Source: PKWO01 sp036561005 (GTDB taxonomy: Bacteria > Pseudomonadota > Gammaproteobacteria > Burkholderiales > Burkholderiaceae_D). From it: a DNA stretch of 64,000 bases. The stretch covers positions 12,319 through 76,318 of the forward strand of contig DATBQE010000229.1 of assembly GCA_036561005.1 (NCBI GenBank). The letters are read 5' to 3'. The position numbers and the translations under genes were made by a program. Shown piece after piece: positions 16,891-24,596 of the stretch; the first letter of the stretch is position 1; each line of letters starts with the position of its first letter. The notes beneath the pieces are model-generated. The model searched no databases, had not been told where the DNA came from, and saw only the letters and a program-made list of their open reading frames with translations.

Positions 16891-17025
16891 TGGCGGAGTG
16901 GACGGGACTCTCCTACATACTGCAGGCCGCGGAATCCCTCACAGGGGATTCCCTTCGAGTCCCGCCGCAAGCCGCGCAGGCGGCTTACTCCACTCTACTA
17001 CAGGTCTGCTACGCAGACATCATGC
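16891..17025 (-). repeat. rtT-like tandem unit, proximal copy (135 bp)
   Basis: This unit begins directly after the CCA end of tRNA-Asp in the transcript. Reading the minus strand it offers a GTCTGC/GCAGAC hairpin (17004-17018), then GAGTGG (16990-16995), which can pair with CCACTC (16896-16901) as an acceptor-like outer stem. Inside lie an AAGCCGC/GCGGCTT hairpin (16969-16986) and an 8-bp stem CGGGACTC/GAGTCCCG (16957-16964 with 16903-16910), which encloses a GGAATCCC/GGGATTCC hairpin (16931-16952). The unit ends with a second copy of the last 20 bases of tRNA-Asp. No protein reading frame of note exists on the transcribed strand. Confidence 0.87.
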
Positions 17026-17102
17026 TGGCGGAGTGGACGGGACTCGAACCCGCGACCCCCGGCGTGACAGGCCGGTATTCTAACCAACTGAACTACCACT
17101 CC
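17026..17102 (-). tRNA. tRNA-Asp (GTC), CCA encoded
   Basis: The 77-base gene folds as a standard cloverleaf: acceptor GGAGTGG/CCACTCC, D arm with AGTTCAGTTGG, anticodon stem CCGGC/GCCGG around the loop CTGTCAC (anticodon GTC, Asp), and T arm GTTCGAGTCCC. The discriminator is G and CCA is encoded. It lies downstream of tRNA-Val and is followed directly by the two repeat units. Confidence 0.97.
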
Positions 17103-17209
17103 AGAACTTCTTTAAAGCTAATGCAAAATCACACTGCGCTTACGGCGCATAACTCATTCGCCAAAAAGGGAGATTTTGCACAACCCTGAATTTTTCAATG
17201 CCGGCTGTT

Positions 17210-17285
17210 TGGTGGGTGCTGAGAGGCTCGAACTCCCGACCTACGCCTTGTAAGGGCGCCGCTCTACCAACTGAGCTAAGCACCC
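17210..17285 (-). tRNA. tRNA-Val (TAC), CCA encoded
   Basis: A 76-base cloverleaf with acceptor GGGTGCT/AGCACCC, D arm TAGCTCAGTTGGTAGAGC, anticodon stem GCGCC/GGCGT around CTTACAA (anticodon TAC, Val), T arm GTTCGAGCC, discriminator A and encoded CCA. It lies 107 bp upstream of tRNA-Asp on the same strand, with no terminator seen between them, so the two are likely cotranscribed. Confidence 0.97.
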
Positions 17286-17343
17286 TCGCGACAACCTTAC
17301 TTAGTCAGCCAATGCAAGGCGCGCCATGGACGCGCCAAAACCG

Positions 17344-17616
17344 CTAGTTTAGCGCATCTTTCAGGGCTTTGCCAGGCTTAAATTTGGGCACCTTGGCAGC
17401 CTTTATCTTGATGGCGTCGCCCGTGCGCGGATTGCGTCCGGTACGCGCAGCACGCTTGCCGGCCGAAAATGTGCCGAAGCCCACCAGGGTCACCGTGCCG
17501 TTCTTCTTCAAGGTCGTTTTGACCGCGGTAATCATTGCATCGATGGCGCGCGTAGCCGCAGCCTTCGAAAGATCCGCCGAATCGGCAATGTAATCGACGA
17601 GTTCCGTTTTATTCAC
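17344..17616 (-). CDS. hupB: DNA-binding protein HU-beta
   Basis: The 90-residue protein is a complete HU subunit with the DNA-binding signature GFGTFSAGKRAARTGRNPRTG (about residues 46-66) and the family length. HU bends and compacts DNA. Translation starts at GTG 17616, preceded by GGGGG at good distance (AAGGGGGAATAA). Position after lon matches the common lon-hupB order. The 218 bp between lon and hupB, which includes the lon terminator, probably hold a separate hupB promoter. A GC-rich hairpin (17318-17336) after the stop lacks a T-tract. Confidence 0.95.
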   Translation of the reverse strand: MNKTELVDYIADSADLSKAAATRAIDAMITAVKTTLKKNGTVTLVGFGTFSAGKRAARTGRNPRTGDAIKIKAAKVPKFKPGKALKDALN

Positions 17617-17782
17617 TTATTCCCCCTTGTAGACGTTGGTTGGCACTGCGGCACGTATTTAAGTTTTCTGATGCGCGCAACGCCATGCAGGCAAATCTGC
17701 AGCCAGTATTAAACAAGCGGTGCAGGTTGGTGTCAAGCGGTCACGGCGCGGTATTAATTACATCAAAGCAGGACGCACAAAT

Positions 17783-17810
17783 GGAAAGCGCCCCGACAGG
17801 GGCGCTTTCC
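17783..17810 (-). terminator. lon terminator
   Basis: A perfect 12-bp stem GGAAAGCGCCCC/GGGGCGCTTTCC (17783-17794, 17799-17810) with a four-base loop lies 25 bases after the lon stop. The minus-strand tail is ATTTG, so the T-tract is short, but the stem is very stable. Confidence 0.82.
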
Positions 17811-17834
17811 GTGCACAACTCGGATCGAAACGAC

Positions 17835-20255
17835 TCAGTGTTTGACCACGTTATCGCTCTTCTCGCGCGTTGCAGCAGCATCGACCGCAGCCGCAACGCC
17901 GACCGCCGCCTGTTCATCGGTCAAGGCCACCGGAGCACGCTCAAGGGCGATTTCCAATACCTTGTCGATCCAGCGAACCGGCACGATTTCGAGCTTGTTC
18001 TTCACGTTGTCGGGGATCTCTGCCAGATCTTTGACGTTTTGCTCGGGAATCAGGACAGTCTTGATGCCGCCGCGATGCGCCGCCAGCAATTTTTCCTTTA
18101 ATCCACCAATCGGCAATACTTCGCCGCGCAAGGTGATTTCGCCGGTCATCGCGACATCCGCCCGCACCGGGATACCCGTGAACACCGAGACCAACGCCGT
18201 CGTCATCGCAATACCTGCCGAAGGGCCATCCTTCGGCGTTGCCCCTTCCGGTACGTGAATGTGAATGTCGCTCTTTTCGAACACGTCCGCCTTGATGCCC
18301 AGGCGTTGCGCACGGCTGCGCACAACCGTGCGGGCAGCTTCGATCGATTCCTTCATCACGTCGCCCAAGGTGCCCGTGCGAACCACACCGCCCTTGCCCG
18401 GCATGCTCATCGCTTCGATGGTCAACAGGTCGCCGCCCACTTCGGTCCAGGCCAGTCCAACCACTTGACCAACCTGGTTTTCCTTTTCCGCGATGCCGAA
18501 ATCGAAACGACGCACGCCGAGGAACTTGTCGATGTTTTTCGAATTGATCGTAACCTTTTTGTCCTGCTTTTTCAGCAGCAACATCTTCACGACCTTGCGG
18601 CAGATCTTGGAAACTTCACGTTCCAGTGAGCGAACGCCGGCTTCGCGAGTGTAATAGCGAATGATGTCGCGGATCGCGGATTCGGAAATGCTGATTTCCT
18701 CTTCCCTCAGTCCGTTGTTCTTGACCTGCTTGGGCAGCAGGTAGCGCTGCGCGATGCTGGTCTTTTCATCTTCCGTATAGCCCGACAAGCGAATGACTTC
18801 CATCCGGTCCAAGAGAGCCGGCGGGATATTATAGGAATTTGACGTCGCCACGAACATCACATCGGACAAGTCGAAATCGACTTCGATGTAATGATCGGAG
18901 AACGTATGGTTCTGTTCCGGATCGAGCACTTCCAGCAATGCCGAAGACGGATCGCCGCGGAAATCCATGCCCAGCTTGTCGATCTCGTCAAGCAGGAACA
19001 GAGGATTCCTCACCCCGGTCTTGGCCAGGCTTTGCAAAATCTTGCCCGGCATGGAACCAATGTAGGTACGGCGATGGCCGCGAATCTCGGCTTCGTCGCG
19101 CACGCCGCCCAGAGCCATACGCACGAATTTGCGATTGGTGGCGCGGGCGATCGATTGGCCGAGCGAGGTCTTGCCGACGCCCGGAGGCCCGACGAAGCAC
19201 AGGATCGGCGCCTTCAGTTTGTCGACGCGCTGTTGCACGGCAAGATACTCAAGAATGCGTTCCTTGACCTTCTCCAGGCCATAGTGATCGTCGTCCAATA
19301 CCTTTTCCGCATTGGCCAGGTCATTATTGACCTTGGACTTCTTGCGCCATGGCAGGCCGAGCAAGGTGTCGATATAGTTGCGCACGACAGTCGCTTCGGC
19401 CGACATCGGCGACATCAGCTTGAGCTTCTTCAATTCGGACTGGGCCTTGTCGCGCGCCTCTTTCGGCATGCGCGCAGCGACGATCTTCTTTTCGAGTTCC
19501 TCGATGTCGGCACCCTCTTCGCCTTCGCCGAGTTCCTTCTGGATCGCCTTGACCTGTTCGTTCAGATAATATTCGCGCTGCGACTTTTCCATCTGGCGCT
19601 TGACGCGTCCGCGGATGCGCTTTTCGACCTGTAGGATGTCGAGCTCGCCCTCAAGCTGGCCGAGCAAATGCTCGTGGCGCTTGGCGACATTGAATATTTC
19701 CAGGATCACCTGCTTTTGCTCAAGCTTCAACGGCAAGTGCGCGGCAATGGTGTCGGCCAGGCGGCCGGCATCGTCGATACCGGCGAGCGAAGTCAGGATC
19801 TCGGGCGGAATCTTCTTGTTCAGCTTCACGTATTGATCGAATTGCTGAACGATCGCGCGGCGCATGGCTTCGACTTCCGATTCGTCGCCGACTTCCGATT
19901 CGACCGGAGTCAGATCGGCCACGAAGTGGGTTTCGAGTTCGCTGATGTGATGGATGCGCGCACGCTGCGCGCCTTCGACGAGCACCTTGACGGTACCGTC
20001 GGGCAGTTTCAACATCTGCAGGATGTTGGCAACACAGCCAATTTCGTAAATATCGTCGGCCGAAGGTTCATCCTTGGCTGCTGCTTTTTGCGCGGCCAGC
20101 ATGATGCTCTTGCCCTGCTCCATCGCGGCTTCCAGCGCCTTGATGGATTTGGGCCTGCCGACGAACAATGGAATGACCATGTGCGGAAACACGACCACGT
20201 CGCGCAGCGGCAATAAGGGCAGTTGGGTGTGTTCAGTAAATGTTGGAGTCGTCAT
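17835..20255 (-). CDS. lon: ATP-dependent protease Lon
   Basis: The 806-residue protein has the N-terminal substrate-binding LON domain (LPLLPLRDVVVFPHMVIPLFVG), an AAA+ module with Walker A GPPGVGKTS, and a C-terminal serine-lysine protease domain with KDGPSAGIAM (S679) and GGLKEKLL (K722). Both catalytic residues fall at the E. coli positions. Lon degrades misfolded and certain regulatory proteins in the cytoplasm. AAGG precedes ATG 20255. It is separated from clpX by 337 bp, so it probably has its own promoter. Confidence 0.97.
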   Translation of the reverse strand: MTTPTFTEHTQLPLLPLRDVVVFPHMVIPLFVGRPKSIKALEAAMEQGKSIMLAAQKAAAKDEPSADDIYEIGCVANILQMLKLPDGTVKVLVEGAQRARIHHISELETHFVADLTPVESEVGDESEVEAMRRAIVQQFDQYVKLNKKIPPEILTSLAGIDDAGRLADTIAAHLPLKLEQKQVILEIFNVAKRHEHLLGQLEGELDILQVEKRIRGRVKRQMEKSQREYYLNEQVKAIQKELGEGEEGADIEELEKKIVAARMPKEARDKAQSELKKLKLMSPMSAEATVVRNYIDTLLGLPWRKKSKVNNDLANAEKVLDDDHYGLEKVKERILEYLAVQQRVDKLKAPILCFVGPPGVGKTSLGQSIARATNRKFVRMALGGVRDEAEIRGHRRTYIGSMPGKILQSLAKTGVRNPLFLLDEIDKLGMDFRGDPSSALLEVLDPEQNHTFSDHYIEVDFDLSDVMFVATSNSYNIPPALLDRMEVIRLSGYTEDEKTSIAQRYLLPKQVKNNGLREEEISISESAIRDIIRYYTREAGVRSLEREVSKICRKVVKMLLLKKQDKKVTINSKNIDKFLGVRRFDFGIAEKENQVGQVVGLAWTEVGGDLLTIEAMSMPGKGGVVRTGTLGDVMKESIEAARTVVRSRAQRLGIKADVFEKSDIHIHVPEGATPKDGPSAGIAMTTALVSVFTGIPVRADVAMTGEITLRGEVLPIGGLKEKLLAAHRGGIKTVLIPEQNVKDLAEIPDNVKNKLEIVPVRWIDKVLEIALERAPVALTDEQAAVGVAAAVDAAATREKSDNVVKH

Positions 20256-20592
20256 GGCGAGCCTTATCGGAAAAACCTGTTAATGATGTTGGCGCGAGAA
20301 GCAAAAACACAAGCCCGAACAGCAAAAAATGCATTCAGAAACCACAAATAAAGAAAGCCACACACGAAGTCGCCCTCGGGTGGCTTTACGATGGAAGCCT
20401 GTATGTGGAAGCCTGAGTGATTCTTGCTGGATTAAATTGTACTGCTTTTGCACAAAGCGCGGGTTGCAAAGCCGGTTTTATGCAAAAGTTACTTGGAAAC
20501 TATTGTTTTATTGAGGAAGTGGCGGGATTTGCGGGAGGCTGGCGGCGCTGCAGAATGCCGATTTGACACCCTGCAGCACGCCCGATGCCATG
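20256..20592 (-). promoter_or_regulatory. clpX-lon intergenic region with clpX terminator and presumed lon promoter
   Basis: The stretch holds no gene. AAAGCCAC (20354-20361) and GTGGCTTT (20380-20387) form a hairpin followed on the minus strand by CTTTATTT, a likely clpX terminator 206 bp past the stop. Between the clpX stop and that hairpin the minus strand has a TACAAT hexamer that could be a -10. I could not identify a convincing sigma-32 heat-shock promoter by eye. Confidence 0.5.
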
Positions 20593-21864
20593 TTATTGCT
20601 TGGCGCCGGAAACCTTGGGTTGATCGTGATAGATCAGCAGCGGCTTGCCGCCATTCGTGATGCTGTTTTCATCAATGACCACCTTGGCCACGTTTTGCTG
20701 GCTCGGCAACTCGAACATGATGTCGAGCAAGGCGTGCTCCAGGATCGAACGCAGGCCGCGCGCGCCGGTCTTGCGCGCCAATGCTTTCTTGGCAATCGCA
20801 TGCAGAGCCGCAGGGCGCACTTCAAGTTCGGCGCCTTCCATTTGCAGCAGCTTGGAATATTGCTTGATCAGCGCATTCTTCGGCTCCAGCAAGATTTGGA
20901 TCAGCGCTTCCTCGTTCAACTCGCTGAGCGTCGCAACAACCGGTAGACGCCCGACCAGTTCGGGAATCAGGCCGAACTTGATCAAGTCTTCCGGTTCGGC
21001 GTCGAGCAGCACTTCACTGGCGGTACGCTCGTCGTTGCTCTTGACGCTGGCGGAGAAACCGATGCCGCCCTTTTCCGAGCGGTTGGAAATGATCTTTGCC
21101 AAGCCGTCGAAAGCGCCGCCGCAAATGAACATGATGTTGGTTGTGTCGATCTGCACGAAATCCTGGTTCGGGTGCTTGCGTCCGCCTTGCGGCGGCACCG
21201 AAGCCATCGTGCCCTCGATCAATTTCAGCAAGGCTTGTTGCACGCCTTCACCGGAAACGTCGCGGGTGATCGAAGGATTGTCGGACTTGCGCGAAATTTT
21301 GTCGATTTCGTCGATATAGACGATACCCTTTTGCGCCTTCTCAACTTCGTAATTACAGTTCTGCAACAGCTTCTGAATGATGTTTTCAACGTCTTCACCG
21401 ACATAGCCGGCTTCCGTCAACGTCGTCGCGTCGGCGATTACGAACGGCACGTTCAGCATGCGCGCCAAGGTCTGCGCGAGGAGCGTCTTGCCGGAACCGG
21501 TCGGACCAACGAGCAAAATATTGCTCTTGGCCAGCTCGATGTCGTCTTTCTTGCCGAGGTGCTTGAGCCGCTTGTAGTGGTTATACACTGCCACGGAGAG
21601 AATGCGCTTGGCAGTCTCCTGACCGATCACATACTGGCCGAGCAGTTCGAAAATTTCATGCGGAGTCGGCAAATCGGACTTGGGACCGGTCACCGATTCA
21701 ACACTGGAAGCCTCGTCACGGATGATGTCGTTGCACAAATCGATACATTCGTCGCAAATGAAGACCGACGGTCCGGCGATCAGCTTCTTCACCTCATGCT
21801 GGCTCTTGCCGCAGAAGGAGCAATAAAGCAGTTTTTCGCCGCTGGGGGATTTTTTCTCTGGCAT
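20593..21864 (-). CDS. clpX: ClpXP protease ATPase subunit ClpX
   Basis: The 423-residue unfoldase has the N-terminal C4 zinc domain (C15, C18, C37, C40), Walker A GPTGSGKT (120-127), Walker B IVYIDEIDK, pore loop GYVGED and the ClpP-binding IGF-type loop region (GIGFSASV). ClpX recognises tagged substrates, unfolds them and threads them into ClpP. It lies 307 bp downstream of clpP on the same strand. The start at ATG 21864 is set by homology; no good Shine-Dalgarno sequence precedes it. Confidence 0.97.
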   Translation of the reverse strand: MPEKKSPSGEKLLYCSFCGKSQHEVKKLIAGPSVFICDECIDLCNDIIRDEASSVESVTGPKSDLPTPHEIFELLGQYVIGQETAKRILSVAVYNHYKRLKHLGKKDDIELAKSNILLVGPTGSGKTLLAQTLARMLNVPFVIADATTLTEAGYVGEDVENIIQKLLQNCNYEVEKAQKGIVYIDEIDKISRKSDNPSITRDVSGEGVQQALLKLIEGTMASVPPQGGRKHPNQDFVQIDTTNIMFICGGAFDGLAKIISNRSEKGGIGFSASVKSNDERTASEVLLDAEPEDLIKFGLIPELVGRLPVVATLSELNEEALIQILLEPKNALIKQYSKLLQMEGAELEVRPAALHAIAKKALARKTGARGLRSILEHALLDIMFELPSQQNVAKVVIDENSITNGGKPLLIYHDQPKVSGAKQ

Positions 21865-22171
21865 GGGGGCAAACTTTACGTGAATCTGGAGTCAAATTAA
21901 TGCTGATTAGCGTTGATCTTACCCGTGAATTCGAAATTCGTCACGCCGCAGTCACAGAAATTGCACGACAGACGCCACGGTGACTGCTTGCCAACATCGG
22001 GCAACACGGGACAAATGCCGGACAACCACTCCGTGACTTTGGAATATTGCATTCGCAAGTCGGGCAAAATCGGCGCAGCAGGAATGCGGAAAAGAAACTT
22101 CGCAAGCGCCGTCAAAGAGCGACACTTGCGAACAATGCAACGAACATATGACGGCGGTGTGCAGCCGGCAA
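21865..22171 (-). other. clpP-clpX intergenic region, 307 bp
   Basis: No gene is visible; short open frames here have no coding character. An 8-bp inverted repeat GCAGTCAC/GTGACTGC (21948-21955, 21980-21987) with a 24-base spacer may be an operator or mRNA structure. The length suggests that clpX can be transcribed from its own promoter as well as by read-through from clpP. Confidence 0.4.
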
Positions 22172-22798
22172 TTAGGCGCGGGTCGTCAAAACCTTGTCAA
22201 TCAAACCATATTCGGCGGCAGCATCGGCCGACATGAAGTTGTCGCGCTCGGTATCCCGCGCGATTTCCTCGATCGTACGACCAGTTTTTTCCGCCAGAAT
22301 TCCGTTCAGACGCTCGCGCAAATACAGAATTTCACGGGCCTGGATTTCGATGTCGGTGGCCTGCCCTTGGGCACCGCCGGACGGTTGGTGGATCATGATG
22401 CGGGAGTTCGGCAACGAAAAGCGCTTGCCCTTGGCGCCTGCAGCCAGCAGGAAGGCACCCATAGAGGCAGCCAGACCGGTACACAAAGTCGAAACTTCCG
22501 GCTTGATGAATTGCATGGTGTCGAAAATCGCCATGCCTGCGGAAACCGAACCACCCGGGGAATTGATGTAGAGTGAAATATCCTTGTCTGGATTTTCGCT
22601 TTCAAGGAACAACAGTTGCGCCACAATTACGTTGGCAACACTGTCGTTGACGGGACCCACCAGAAAAATGACACGTTCCTTGAGCAGGCGAGAATAGATG
22701 TCGTAGGCGCGCTCGCCACGACCGCTCTGTTCGATCACCATCGGGACCATGCCGAGCATTTGAGTATCCAACGCTGAATTTCGTATCATGCTTGCCAT
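22172..22798 (-). CDS. clpP: ClpP protease proteolytic subunit
   Basis: The 208-residue serine protease has the full triad S112 (LAASMGAF), H137 (IMIHQP) and D186 (RDTERDN). The spacing equals that of mature E. coli ClpP with a 15-residue offset, so a short N-terminal propeptide is expected. ClpP forms a 14-subunit chamber capped by ClpX. GGAAGG precedes ATG 22798. It lies 105 bp after tig, with no obvious terminator between. Confidence 0.97.
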   Translation of the reverse strand: MASMIRNSALDTQMLGMVPMVIEQSGRGERAYDIYSRLLKERVIFLVGPVNDSVANVIVAQLLFLESENPDKDISLYINSPGGSVSAGMAIFDTMQFIKPEVSTLCTGLAASMGAFLLAAGAKGKRFSLPNSRIMIHQPSGGAQGQATDIEIQAREILYLRERLNGILAEKTGRTIEEIARDTERDNFMSADAAAEYGLIDKVLTTRA

Positions 22799-22903
22799 GT
22801 ACCTTCCAAAATGAAAAGTTATTCCGATTTGCGCTGAATTGGATGCCGCTTGGTCAGCATCGCCTGCGGCTCACCGCAGTCGGTGCCGACGCAAACCGGA
22901 AAA

Positions 22904-24250
22904 CTACGCCTGGGCTGTGTTACCCATCAATTCGTCAAACGCGACTGTCTTGGTCGAGACCTTCGCTTGACTCAGCACATACTTGACGACGTTTTCTTCC
23001 AATACAAGGGCCTCGACCTCGGCAAGACGGCGACGATCGCTGTAATAGTACTTCATGACCTGTTTCGGGTCTTCATAGCTTTGAGCAAACTCTTCAACCT
23101 GGGCCTTGACCTGGTCTGCGGTGGCTTGCAGGTTGTTTTGCTTGACGACTTCCGACAGGATCAAGCCAAGGCGCACGCGGCGCTCAGCCTGGGAAGTGAA
23201 CAATTCCGGCGGGAACGGCATTTCCTGAACGTTCATGCCGCGCTGCGCCATGTCCTGCCGTGTCGATTCGATCAGGCGTTGGACGTCCTGGTCAACCAGT
23301 GACTTCGGCAAATCGAGGGTGGCAACCTTGATCAGCGCGTCCATCACGCTGTCCTTGGTCTTTGCCTTGGCACGACCGCCGACTTCACGTTCGAGGTTGA
23401 GTTTGATGTCTTCGCGCATTTTGGTGATGTCGCCGTCTTCGATGCCGAGTGACTTGGCAAACTCGGCGTCGACTTCCGGCATGTGCGCCCATTCGAGCTT
23501 CTTGAGCGTGATCGTGAATTCTGCCGTTTTGCCGGCAACATCCTTGCCGTGGTAATCGGCCGGGAATGCCAGCGGGAATACCTTCGCTTCGCCGACCTTG
23601 AGGCCGATCGTCGCGGCTTCAAATTCAGGCAACATGCGGCCTTCGCCAAGTACGAAAGCGTAGTCGGTGGCCTGGCCGCCGGAGAATTCCACGCCGTCGA
23701 TCTTGCCGTTGAAGTCGACCGTCACGCGGTCGCCATTTTGTGCTGTCAGGTCACCACCGCCATCGCCATGCGCGCCCTGCTCACCCTTGGCATGGTAATG
23801 CACGCGCTGCTTGCGCAGGATATCGATGGTTTTGTCGATTTCAGCATCGGTCACGTCGGTCAAGGTTTGCTCGACTTCCGCGTCAGCCAGGCTGCCAATG
23901 GTCACTTCGGGATAGACTTCAAAAGTCGCATCGAATGTCAGGTTGCCGTCGGTATCGGCAGCAGCTTTCGGTTCGATCTTGGGGAAGCCGGCCACGCGCA
24001 GGTTGTTTTCATTGGCAGCATCGATGAACGCGCGACCGACTTTGTCGTTCAACACTTCGTTTTCGACCTGATAGCCATACTGGGCCGCAACCATTTTCAT
24101 CGGTACCTTGCCCGGGCGGAAACCCGGTGCCTTGACCGTGCGGGCGCGCACTTTGAGGCGCTTTTCCACTTCCGCCTGCACGTCGGCGACGGGCAGCGAG
24201 ATGGTGATGCGGCGAGCGAGTTTGTCCAGAGTTTCGACAGCAGTTGCCAT
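22904..24250 (-). CDS. tig: Trigger factor, ribosome-associated chaperone
   Basis: The 448-residue protein starts at ATG 24250. It has the ribosome-binding signature GFRPGKVP (43-50), an FKBP-type prolyl isomerase domain (about 150-250) and a helical C-terminal chaperone arm. Trigger factor docks at ribosomal protein uL23 and shields nascent chains. The open frame extends 21 codons upstream into tRNA-Leu, which is not coding. Only 28 bases separate the start from the tRNA-Leu 3' end, so tig is probably transcribed through the tRNA. Confidence 0.96.
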   Translation of the reverse strand: MATAVETLDKLARRITISLPVADVQAEVEKRLKVRARTVKAPGFRPGKVPMKMVAAQYGYQVENEVLNDKVGRAFIDAANENNLRVAGFPKIEPKAAADTDGNLTFDATFEVYPEVTIGSLADAEVEQTLTDVTDAEIDKTIDILRKQRVHYHAKGEQGAHGDGGGDLTAQNGDRVTVDFNGKIDGVEFSGGQATDYAFVLGEGRMLPEFEAATIGLKVGEAKVFPLAFPADYHGKDVAGKTAEFTITLKKLEWAHMPEVDAEFAKSLGIEDGDITKMREDIKLNLEREVGGRAKAKTKDSVMDALIKVATLDLPKSLVDQDVQRLIESTRQDMAQRGMNVQEMPFPPELFTSQAERRVRLGLILSEVVKQNNLQATADQVKAQVEEFAQSYEDPKQVMKYYYSDRRRLAEVEALVLEENVVKYVLSQAKVSTKTVAFDELMGNTAQA

Positions 24251-24278
24251 GTGAATCGTCCAAAAATAAAGAATTCTA

Positions 24279-24365
24279 TGGTGCGAGGAGGGGGACTCGA
24301 ACCCCCACACCATTTCTGGCGTCAGGACCTAAACCTGGTGCGTCTACCAATTTCGCCATCCTCGC
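24279..24365 (-). tRNA. tRNA-Leu (TAG), CCA encoded
   Basis: An 87-base class II tRNA: acceptor GCGAGGA/TCCTCGC, D arm GGCGAAATTGGTAGACGC, anticodon loop TTTAGGT (anticodon TAG), a variable arm (CGCCAGAAATGGTG), T arm GGTTCGAGTCC, discriminator A and encoded CCA. It immediately precedes tig. No separate terminator lies between them. Confidence 0.97.
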
Positions 24366-24420
24366 GGGATATTTTTATAAGCCGAACAATGAGCTGGACA
24401 ATGAATCGAACAAATGCAAA

Positions 24421-24451
24421 GGGCGACCTTGAAGTGAAAATCTGGTCGCCC
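24421..24451 (-). terminator. Hairpin between RND operon and tRNA-Leu
   Basis: GGGCGACC (24421-24428) and GGTCGCCC (24444-24451) form a perfect stem; the minus-strand tail is TTTGC. It may stop read-through from the RND genes before tRNA-Leu, whose promoter must lie in the 55 bases after it. Confidence 0.5.
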
Positions 24452-24546
24452 CTACCTCGCCTTTGTTCCGGCCCTTCGACTTCAACCGAACATTTTACTG
24501 GATTTTCGCACCATCTGTCGCGTTTTTTACGCTACCAGTTCCATCG

Positions 24547-24579
24547 GGCAATGATTTTTCATATGGAAAAAGCATTGCC
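24547..24579 (-). terminator. Hairpin just after the RND pump stop
   Basis: GGCAATG/CATTGCC plus an inner TTTTTC/GAAAAA, separated by one mismatch, make a long stem 18 bases beyond the RND stop codon. There is no trailing T-run, so it may be an mRNA end stabiliser rather than a terminator. Confidence 0.45.
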
Positions 24580-24596
24580 GTGATGTCAATCACCGG

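Noticed and set aside
16757..17025. CRISPR array or simple tandem satellite
   Set aside because: Only two units, each ending in a tRNA fragment, no spacers and no cas genes.
16283..17189. Plus-strand open frames with repeated peptide (AGGVDGT/WRSGRD-like) over the tRNA region
   Set aside because: They are antisense to the tRNA genes and repeat units; the peptide repetition only mirrors the DNA repeats. They have no ribosome site and no coding character outside the repeats.
17318..17336. hupB terminator GGCGCG/CGCGCC
   Set aside because: Stem is present but no T-tract follows; noted in the hupB entry only.
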